Positions 1 to 6,150 of a stretch of 26,142 bases of DNA are shown one piece after another. Where the stretch lies: NCBI GenBank assembly GCA_963635575.1, contig CAVHFU010000018.1, positions 1 through 26,142 of the forward strand. Direction: 5' to 3'. Below the pieces are notes generated by a model that worked only from the letters and a program-made list of their open reading frames with translations, was not told where the DNA came from and did not search any database. Each line of letters begins with the position of its first letter. Position 1 is the first letter of the stretch. The translations under genes were made by a program, and so were the position numbers. The DNA is from RGIG9151 sp963635575. Its GTDB lineage: Bacteria; Bacillota; Clostridia; TANB77; RGIG9151.

Positions 1-82
1 TTGGAAGGACATTTTCTCAAATGATATATAAGGACATTATCATAAATGAATTAGATTTACAGCCCCTTTTTTTTTCAAACAA

Positions 83-111
83 TTGACATCTTTTCTCCAA
101 AATTGTACAAT
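83..111 (+). promoter_or_regulatory. Probable sigma-A promoter of glgB
   Basis: TTGACA at 83-88 and TACAAT at 106-111 are separated by 17 bases. This is a perfect -35 box and a 5/6 match to the -10 consensus, about 50 bases before the glgB start. The 82 bases upstream hold a T-run and two copies of AAGGACATT but no gene I can support. Confidence 0.75.
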
Positions 112-164
112 TTAAATGTTGTAGAAATGAGATAATCAAAAGATAAATCAGGAGGAAAACACGA

Positions 165-2369
165 ATGAGAACTAATGGAAAAATCGAGGAGATTTACAAG
201 GTTATAAATGGCGAACACAAGGATCCATTTTCAGTTTTAGGAATGCATGTAATAACGGAAGGGAAAAAGAAATGTGTTACTGTAAGGGCATATTTGCCTT
301 TCGCAAAAAGTTGTTATTTAATTGATTTAGATAATAATGAAAAGTTAGAAATGGATTTGATTGATGATTTTGGCTTTTTTGAAATAATACTTAAAGATAG
401 AAAAGAAATGTTTAAATATAAATTAATGACTTTGGATAACTATGGAGTATCGTATACTTTCTATGATCCATATTCATTTTGGCCGGTTATCACTGACTAT
501 GATTTGTACCTATTTAATGAAGGTAAAAACATGAGAATCTTTGATAAACTTGGTGCGCACATAATGACAGTTGATGGAGTTACAGGTGTTTTATTTGCAG
601 TTTGGGCTCCGTCTGCTAAGAGAGTTAGTGTAGTTGGTAATTTTAATGGTTGGGACGGAAGAAGATACCAAATGCGTATGCGTGGCACATCCGGAGTTTG
701 GGAAATATTTATCCCTGAAATTGGAGAATGGGAATATTATAAATATGAGATTAAAGCCCAAAACGGCGATGTTTTCCTAAAGGCAGATCCATACGGATAC
801 TTTGCAGAATTAAAACCTAAGACGGCATCTATTGTATTTAATCTTGATAAATATACTTGGAATGACAGTGAATGGATGGAAAAACGTCCATTTGGAGATA
901 ACAGGCAAAAACCAATGTCAATATATGAGGTACATCTTGGCTCTTGGATGAAACCTGTACATAATGATGAAGATTCATATTTTAATTACAGAGAACTTGC
1001 AGATAGATTAATTCCGTATGTGAAAGAGATGAATTACACACATATTGAATTACTACCGGTTGCAGAGCATCCATTTGATGGTTCTTGGGGATACCAAGTT
1101 TGTGGGTATTATGCAGCAACAAGTAGATATGGTACTCCTGAAGATTTAATGTACTTTATAGATAAATGCCATAATGAAGGAATGGGGGTATTAGTAGACT
1201 GGGTACCTGCACACTTTCCTAAAGATGCACATGGTTTAGCTCGTTTTGACGGCTCTGCTGTATATGAACATGCTGACCCTAAGCAAGGTGAGCATCCTGA
1301 CTGGGGAACACTTATTTTTAATTTTGGAAGAAACGAAGTTAAGAACTTCTTAATAGCAAACGCCCTATTTTGGTTTGAAAAGTATCATGTAGACGGACTA
1401 AGAGTTGATGCTGTTGCTTCTATGCTTTATTTAGATTATGGTAAAAAAGAGGGAGAATGGATTCCTAATAAATGGGGTGGCAGAGAAAACATTGAAGCTA
1501 TTGATTTTATGAAGGAATTAAATAAAGAAGTTTATGCTAAATTTCCTAATGCTATAATGGCTGCGGAAGAGTCTACTTCTTGGGCATTAGTAACAAAACC
1601 TACATATATTGGGGGACTTGGATATAGCTTTAAGTGGAATATGGGTTGGATGAATGATTTCTTAAGATATATGAGCATGGATCCAATATATAGAAAATAT
1701 CACCACACATTAATTACATTCTCTATGTGGTATGCTTATTCTGAAAACTTTATATTAGTTTTATCTCATGATGAAGTTGTCCATGGAAAATGTTCAATGC
1801 TTAGCAAAATGCCGGGAGACTACTGGCAAAAGTTTGCAAACCTTAGAACTGCATATGGCTTTATGTATGGTCACCCGGGTAAGAAATTAATGTTCATGGG
1901 AGATGAGTTCGGTCAATTTATCGAGTGGAACTATCATCAAGGATTAGACTGGCATTTACTCGAGTATGATATGCACAAAAAAATGCAAACATACGTTAAA
2001 GATTTAAATGCTTTATATAAAAATACTAAGGCTATGTGGGAACTTGATTGCGAAGAAAGAGGCTTTGAATGGATAGATTGTAACGATGCCGAGAGAAGCG
2101 TGATTTCATTCCTAAGACGAGATAGTGAAGGAAATGAGTACATCTTTGTTTCTAATTTTACGCCGGTTAAATACGATGGATATAGAATTGGTGTTCCAGG
2201 AAGAGGATTCTACAAGGCAGTATTTAACAGCGATGATGAGAAGTATGGCGGAAGCGGAGTAAATAATGGTGATGGATTATACGCTGATGATACAGCATGG
2301 CATGGCAGACTTAATTCAATAGTTATGAGTGTTCCACCACTTGCAACAGCTATATTCAAAAAAATGTAA
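165..2369 (+). CDS. glgB: 1,4-alpha-glucan (glycogen) branching enzyme GlgB
   Basis: GlgB is a cytoplasmic GH13 enzyme that cuts alpha-1,4-glucan chains and re-attaches them through alpha-1,6 links, making branches in glycogen. The 734-residue protein has the family layout: an N-terminal beta-sandwich region, a CBM48-like domain around residues 125-220 (FAVWAPSAKRVSVVGNFNGW), a TIM-barrel catalytic domain and a C-terminal beta domain. Active-site signatures are visible: the nucleophile Asp in DGLRVDAVASM (about residue 415), the acid/base Glu in AAEEST (about 467) and the stabilising Asp in LSHDEVVHGK (about 536), plus PVAEHPFDGSWGYQ. The ATG at 165 follows AGGAGG with 8-base spacing. No other glycogen genes (glgC, glgD, glgA, glgP) lie in the window, so it looks like a single-gene unit here. 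Confidence 0.97.
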   Translation: MRTNGKIEEIYKVINGEHKDPFSVLGMHVITEGKKKCVTVRAYLPFAKSCYLIDLDNNEKLEMDLIDDFGFFEIILKDRKEMFKYKLMTLDNYGVSYTFYDPYSFWPVITDYDLYLFNEGKNMRIFDKLGAHIMTVDGVTGVLFAVWAPSAKRVSVVGNFNGWDGRRYQMRMRGTSGVWEIFIPEIGEWEYYKYEIKAQNGDVFLKADPYGYFAELKPKTASIVFNLDKYTWNDSEWMEKRPFGDNRQKPMSIYEVHLGSWMKPVHNDEDSYFNYRELADRLIPYVKEMNYTHIELLPVAEHPFDGSWGYQVCGYYAATSRYGTPEDLMYFIDKCHNEGMGVLVDWVPAHFPKDAHGLARFDGSAVYEHADPKQGEHPDWGTLIFNFGRNEVKNFLIANALFWFEKYHVDGLRVDAVASMLYLDYGKKEGEWIPNKWGGRENIEAIDFMKELNKEVYAKFPNAIMAAEESTSWALVTKPTYIGGLGYSFKWNMGWMNDFLRYMSMDPIYRKYHHTLITFSMWYAYSENFILVLSHDEVVHGKCSMLSKMPGDYWQKFANLRTAYGFMYGHPGKKLMFMGDEFGQFIEWNYHQGLDWHLLEYDMHKKMQTYVKDLNALYKNTKAMWELDCEERGFEWIDCNDAERSVISFLRRDSEGNEYIFVSNFTPVKYDGYRIGVPGRGFYKAVFNSDDEKYGGSGVNNGDGLYADDTAWHGRLNSIVMSVPPLATAIFKKM

Positions 2370-2388
2370 GGAAAATTTAGAACACATA

Positions 2389-2417
2389 TTGACTTTTATG
2401 TAAACTAAATATATAAT
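2389..2417 (+). promoter_or_regulatory. Sigma-A promoter of the riboswitch transcript
   Basis: TTGACT at 2389-2394, a 17-base spacer and a perfect TATAAT at 2412-2417. Transcription would begin near 2424, just before the riboswitch aptamer, so the leader RNA carries almost nothing upstream of the sensor. Confidence 0.85.
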
Positions 2418-2425
2418 AAGAGTAT

Positions 2426-2518
2426 GAAATCCGAAAGGGCAAACCAATCGAAAGGTTGGGACGCAAAACTACGGTCCTAATGTCGTAAGACGATGGAAGC
2501 CGGGTCGCCGAAGATATA
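2426..2518 (+). ncRNA. Cyclic-di-GMP-I (GEMM-I) riboswitch aptamer
   Basis: The sequence follows the cyclic-di-GMP-I consensus. GGGCAAACC leads into a GAAA-tetraloop stem (CCAATC/GGTTGG, 2444-2459), then GGACGCAAA (2459-2467), then the CCTAA tetraloop-receptor strand (2476-2480). A second arm is capped by GTAA (2482-2491), followed by GATGGAAGCCGGGTCGCCGA (2492-2511), which carries the distal receptor and junction strands. A short outer P1 can form between ATC (2429-2431) and GAT (2513-2515). This class binds the second messenger c-di-GMP, which usually governs the motile-to-sessile switch and surface proteins in Clostridia. The terminator 15 bases downstream is the likely expression platform. 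Recognition is by the conserved core; no covariance search was run. Confidence 0.92.
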
Positions 2519-2530
2519 GAGTTGATTTTT

Positions 2531-2566
2531 AACTCCGCTTTGGTAGCCCAAAGTGGAGTTTTTTAT
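2531..2566 (+). terminator. Intrinsic terminator (riboswitch expression platform)
   Basis: A 13-bp stem (2531-2543 with 2548-2560, one G-U pair) with loop TAGC is followed by a T-run. A competing small hairpin is possible between GAGTT (2519-2523 area) and AACTC at the foot of the terminator stem. That makes ligand-controlled readthrough plausible. Whether c-di-GMP turns readthrough on or off cannot be told from sequence. Confidence 0.85.
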
Positions 2567-2800
2567 TAGACTTTTTAAGGCTAAAGAATCGGCCTTTCGG
2601 ATTATAAATTTCATGAGAGGAAAGCAAGCCGCTAATGATTCCCGATGGGCGAACGTAGTAGACACTACTTTTCTCCATGATATCTTTTAAGGAAAGGAGT
2701 AGCTTTTCTTTTACAATTGAATATGGAAGGTGGCGGATTGATAAGAAGTCTCGTGACTTCTTCAACAGAAAAATGAGTAACCCCCGATGAGGGGGTTTTT
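2567..2800 (+). ncRNA. Structured non-coding RNA of unassigned class (raiA-like candidate)
   Basis: About 230 nt without a credible reading frame are densely foldable and end in a terminator. Pairings I can trace: AAGGC 2577-2581 with GCCTT 2592-2596; a closing helix GCCGC 2628-2632 with GTGGC 2730-2734; a tight CCC-GAT-GGG hairpin at 2641-2649; a 12-position helix 2665-2676 with 2691-2702 (one mismatch, two G-U), which competes with a shorter GTAGT/ACTAC hairpin at 2655-2668; and an 8-bp hairpin AAGAAGTC-TCGT-GACTTCTT at 2743-2762. AACCCCC/GGGGGTT then forms the end terminator. Size, clostridial host and the unpaired GGGCGAACGTAGTAG stretch make the large raiA-type RNA my first guess, from memory only. 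No clear promoter precedes it (a weak TTGGTA/TTTATT pair at about 2540-2567 at best), so readthrough from the riboswitch is a possible source. Confidence 0.6.
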
Positions 2801-2802
2801 AC
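2779..2802 (+). terminator. Intrinsic terminator of the structured RNA
   Basis: Stem AACCCCC (2779-2785) and GGGGGTT (2791-2797) with loop GATGA, followed by a T-rich tail. It ends the structured RNA and separates it from the next gene, which has its own promoter. Confidence 0.88.
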
Positions 2803-2816
2803 TTTTAAATAGCGAG

Positions 2817-2845
2817 TAGACAAAACACGTAAAATGTGGTAAAAT
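2817..2845 (+). promoter_or_regulatory. Probable sigma-A promoter of the cysteine-rich secreted protein gene
   Basis: TAGACA at 2817-2822 and TAAAAT at 2840-2845 with a 17-base spacer, 38 bases before the chosen start codon. Its presence suggests the gene does not depend only on readthrough from the riboswitch transcript. Confidence 0.65.
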
Positions 2846-2882
2846 TAATTTAAATAATATCCTGTTGCGTGGAGGGATGACA

Positions 2883-4928
2883 ATGAGGAAAATTATATGT
2901 ATGCTTATTATGGTGTGTGTAATATTTAATTTAGGTTATGCTAAGGAAGAATATACTGATTTAAAAGATCCTAAGAATACTGATGGGAAGGAAGAAAAAT
3001 TGACCGAGTATAGAGATGATTACGTATATTTAACGTCTAGCACTCGAGATTTTAATGGTATGGGATTTAAAAGTTTTCAACAAGGGGTATGTAGAGGCGA
3101 AGATTATTTAAAATGCGATGATAGAGAGGATAAGGGTTATGCCATTACCGGAGGGCTAAGATTTATAGAAAAGCCAGATGGCGAGTTCTCTAAAATGGAG
3201 CACGAGGGAATAGATAGCCAGAATTATAGTAAGACTGTAGTTAAGGAAGTCTTTGAGTGTGATGATGATGAATGCGAATATTGTGGGAAAAGTGTTTCTT
3301 TTAAATTATATAAAGCGTATTCAGAAGAGCAGTTTAATAAAATAAAAAAACCTTCTGGAAACGGAATTTGTGAGCATATTACCGGTGCAATAGGGGCAGC
3401 TTTAGACGAATATGAAAAAGAGTATATTAGAAAAAGTGAGAGCGAAAAAACTATTTATTATGTTTGCCAAGGCATGCCGACCGGAATACCTGCTATTGCG
3501 TTAGTTACGTCTATCGATGAGAGGAGTGAAGACAACGATCTATGGGTTGCAGTTTTTAAACCTACTAGGGTTAGAGATGATTTGGTGTTGTATAATGCCG
3601 GAGTATTCCAGATTTTCGACTCGGCTTGTAATCCTCATATAAAGCATACTGCTGCTGAACTTACGGTGGCGGAGGCAGAAGTGATAGACACGGTAGAGTA
3701 TTTCATGGGGGTATCGGAAGAGTCTCTTAGGGGTTTAGCTTTTTATAAGGATACTCTTGTAGAGGGAACGATATCAGTATACAGATTTTTAATCGCATGT
3801 AATAATTGCTCTACTTGTGAGAGATGTATAGAATTAGAATATGGTGAAATGAATACATATGTAGCTTATGGCGAAATACCTGAATTTTACTTATCAAGGG
3901 GATGCCCTATACATTCGTGTTGTTTCGTTTATGATTATCCGGTGGCATTACCTGATGAATATGAAGGAATAAAATGCCCTGATTTGAAACTCGAAGGGGA
4001 AAAATATATAGCGTGTGAAGACCATACTTGTAAAAGATGGTTACAACATTCCGATTATAGGGAAAATTTTGCACCACAATCGTGCACAAGAGTAGTGGCT
4101 GGGCGTGCTATAAATGATACGGGCTCAGGAGCGAAATTAATACGTTATACGGGTCAGGTTGATGAGGGAGTATCAGAGGTGTTCGGGCACATTGTTATAA
4201 TAGATGGCGGATATTCGGATTATTGTGTTAATCATATGTGTAATGCGTTCTTTTGCGATCAGCCTAGAGAGGACTCAGAATCGTATGCCGCAAAGTATGA
4301 TAAGCAAGCAAATAAAGTTACGATGCCAAATGAATATTGTAGCGGTCATAAGAATGGATGTGTAGTCGTGTGTCAATACAAAGGGCAACCGATATATAAA
4401 GGTAGAGAAGTAGCAACAGGAGCTGCAATAGAACAGATAGAACAGGCACGGCGTGAAGGTAGGTATACTTTCTGCGGTAAAACTGTTACGCAAACTTATT
4501 ATGCTTTTATCCAACCTGACGCAATGATATGTGAAGACTGTTATAATAAAATGTCGAAGAATGAATTGAATGCTAAAAATGATTATTTTAATGTGGGAAC
4601 GTGTTCTAGTTGTGGCGAATTGGGGGTTAATAAATTTACCGGAAAACAGTCTACTACTTGTGCGACATGTATAGATTTTGCTGATTTTAATATTATATCT
4701 AAAAATATAAAAAATTATAATTATTCTAATGTACGAGGGAACCAATATGATCGACGGTGTGAATTTAACGTACAGCGTTTTTCGGGTGATGATACATCAC
4801 TGTGCGGTGAACGGTGTGTAAAAGAGCGACGGTACTGCTACTGGCATTTGTGCGATACAGATGATTGTGTGGAACCGGTAAAGTATAATGGAGCATATTT
4901 CTGTGAAAAGTGTGTATCTAATTTATAA
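2883..4928 (+). CDS. Secreted cysteine-rich protein with C-x2-H-x-C modules, function unknown
   Basis: I do not recognise this protein. The start is placed at ATG 2883 because GGAGGG (2871-2876) lies six bases before it; the TTG at 2865 and ATG at 2877 have no usable spacing. The 681-residue product begins with a signal peptide (MRKIICMLIMVCVIFNLGYA, likely cut after GYA), so it is exported. The mature part has about 40 Cys and no further membrane segment. Metal-ligand-like modules recur: C341-x2-H-x-C, C378-x2-H-x-C, C448-x2-H-x-C-x4-C, C486-x2-H-x3-C-x3-C and C652-x2-H-x-C-x4-C, with CxxC pairs at 306-315, 550-553, 574-577, 593-596 and 674-677. This suggests several small zinc-binding or disulfide-knuckle folds. 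No catalytic domain, anchor motif or cell-wall-binding repeat is evident. A c-di-GMP riboswitch lies just upstream, but two terminators and a separate promoter stand between, so that link is only suggestive. Confidence 0.85.
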   Translation: MRKIICMLIMVCVIFNLGYAKEEYTDLKDPKNTDGKEEKLTEYRDDYVYLTSSTRDFNGMGFKSFQQGVCRGEDYLKCDDREDKGYAITGGLRFIEKPDGEFSKMEHEGIDSQNYSKTVVKEVFECDDDECEYCGKSVSFKLYKAYSEEQFNKIKKPSGNGICEHITGAIGAALDEYEKEYIRKSESEKTIYYVCQGMPTGIPAIALVTSIDERSEDNDLWVAVFKPTRVRDDLVLYNAGVFQIFDSACNPHIKHTAAELTVAEAEVIDTVEYFMGVSEESLRGLAFYKDTLVEGTISVYRFLIACNNCSTCERCIELEYGEMNTYVAYGEIPEFYLSRGCPIHSCCFVYDYPVALPDEYEGIKCPDLKLEGEKYIACEDHTCKRWLQHSDYRENFAPQSCTRVVAGRAINDTGSGAKLIRYTGQVDEGVSEVFGHIVIIDGGYSDYCVNHMCNAFFCDQPREDSESYAAKYDKQANKVTMPNEYCSGHKNGCVVVCQYKGQPIYKGREVATGAAIEQIEQARREGRYTFCGKTVTQTYYAFIQPDAMICEDCYNKMSKNELNAKNDYFNVGTCSSCGELGVNKFTGKQSTTCATCIDFADFNIISKNIKNYNYSNVRGNQYDRRCEFNVQRFSGDDTSLCGERCVKERRYCYWHLCDTDDCVEPVKYNGAYFCEKCVSNL

Positions 4929-4939
4929 GTAATATAATT

Positions 4940-4968
4940 AAAAAGAGGCTGGTTTATAGCCTCTTTTT
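4940..4968. terminator. Bidirectional terminator shared by convergent genes
   Basis: A perfect 11-bp stem AAAAAGAGGCT (4940-4950) and AGCCTCTTTTT (4958-4968) with loop GGTTTAT gives A/T runs on both sides, so it can work for both strands. The ylbJ stop codon (complement of 4954-4956) lies in the loop, and its last codons form one arm of the stem. Confidence 0.9.
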
Positions 4969-6072
4969 CGTTTCATTAAACAGTATTTGTGAAAGTTTAA
5001 ATAATACAGATAAAATTAGGAATATGCTTATTGCGTTTAATATTCTTGAAGACTCCACTGAATTCCACTGAATATTGCAGGAAACATTTAATGGAATTAA
5101 GACTGCAAAACGCGTGTAGCTTATTAATAGAAATGTTATAATTCCTGATAAAATTCCTTGAATTGCTTTGCCAAGTAAATATTTAATAAAACTAATTGAT
5201 GTACTTCCGATTATGCTTAGAGTTTGAAAGTGTATGCTCATTCCTCCAAACCCTATTAGGATTGAAGTTATAATTAGTTTTTGTAGCAACGGCGTATTTG
5301 CCATTGCTGTTTTGTTTACTCCATTTGTGACTTCAAGTAAACCTGTTATTAACGAAGTGGATGTTTCTACATTTAGCCACGGAAGTGTTATAAATGAGAG
5401 AACTTTGCTTTGCTCTATTAAAGCCGATATTAAAGAAAATAAGATTATAAATCCACCTACTAAAAGAACGGTATCAATTGACTTTTTTATTGTATCATTT
5501 AGGGTACTCCCGATATCAGATAGCTTTATTGCCTTAAATTCTATCGGATAGCTGTTTCTCATTTCACTAATTCTTGGTTTAGTAAAGCTAATAGTGAAAC
5601 CTACTAGTATTGCACTTAGATAGTGAGCTAGAAGTAGTAGTATTCCTATGTAAACATTTTTATATAAACCTATGCCGACAGCACCTAGCATAAATAATGG
5701 TCCTGTGTTATTTACAAACATTATTAAATGATTTGCGTCATTCTTGGTTATTTCGTTTTTTGAAAGTAAATCTACAGTTACTTTTGCACCTATTGGATAG
5801 CCTCCTGTCATCCCTAAAAAGACAGCTAGTATCGATATTCCGGGGAGTTTAAAGATTAATTTCATAATTGGAGAAAATATTTTTTGAAATAGAAATGGAA
5901 GCGCTGTTTTTTGAATTAAATCCGCTAAAATCATAAATGGAAAGAGAGATGGAATTATTATTGTTCCCCATAGTGTAAGTGCTGATTTTGTGGCGTTTAT
6001 CATATTTGATGGTGAAATTATACAAAACAGTACAAGTATTGATATTAAAAGCGTAAATACGTATTTTTTCAT
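4954..6072 (-). CDS. ylbJ: Sporulation integral membrane protein YlbJ
   Basis: YlbJ is a multi-spanning membrane protein of the nucleoside-transporter/FeoB Gate family, required for spore cortex formation in Bacillus; its transported substrate is not settled. The 372-residue product has an N-terminal hydrophobic segment and about eight to ten predicted membrane spans. The family stretch is clear: IIPSLFPFMILADLIQK, MTGGYPIGAKVTVDLLSKNE, then FVNNTGPLFMLGAVGIG, and a second Gate half with FGGMSIHFQTLSI. The start is the ATG at 6072, preceded on the minus strand by GGGGAG at good spacing; an ATG 12 codons upstream lacks a ribosome site. It is divergent from rel and converges with the cysteine-rich gene. 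Its presence supports a spore-forming host. Confidence 0.9.
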   Translation of the reverse strand: MKKYVFTLLISILVLFCIISPSNMINATKSALTLWGTIIIPSLFPFMILADLIQKTALPFLFQKIFSPIMKLIFKLPGISILAVFLGMTGGYPIGAKVTVDLLSKNEITKNDANHLIMFVNNTGPLFMLGAVGIGLYKNVYIGILLLLAHYLSAILVGFTISFTKPRISEMRNSYPIEFKAIKLSDIGSTLNDTIKKSIDTVLLVGGFIILFSLISALIEQSKVLSFITLPWLNVETSTSLITGLLEVTNGVNKTAMANTPLLQKLIITSILIGFGGMSIHFQTLSIIGSTSISFIKYLLGKAIQGILSGIITFLLISYTRFAVLIPLNVSCNIQWNSVESSRILNAISIFLILSVLFKLSQILFNETKKRL

Positions 6073-6150
6073 AACTTTTCTCCCCTTTACGGTTAATTTA
6101 TATTGCAAATATCATAAAAAAATGCCATACTATAAAAAGAGGTGTTTGTA

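Noticed and set aside
4..39. Direct repeat of AAGGACATT near the left edge
   Set aside because: Only two short copies 26 bases apart, one of them imperfect, with no structure around them; not enough for a repeat or operator claim.
2477..2765. Two small minus-strand frames over the riboswitch and structured RNA
   Set aside because: They cross the conserved riboswitch core and terminators and have no ribosome sites, so they are chance openings.
4275..4745. 156-residue antisense reading frame inside the cysteine-rich gene
   Set aside because: It lies wholly opposite a gene with signal peptide, promoter and ribosome site, has no ribosome site of its own and its composition is a mirror of the sense Cys/Asp/Tyr codons.
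6103..6133. TTGCAA and TACTAT as a promoter for rel
   Set aside because: The spacer is 19 bases and the expected transcript start would fall on the rel ribosome site, leaving no usable leader.
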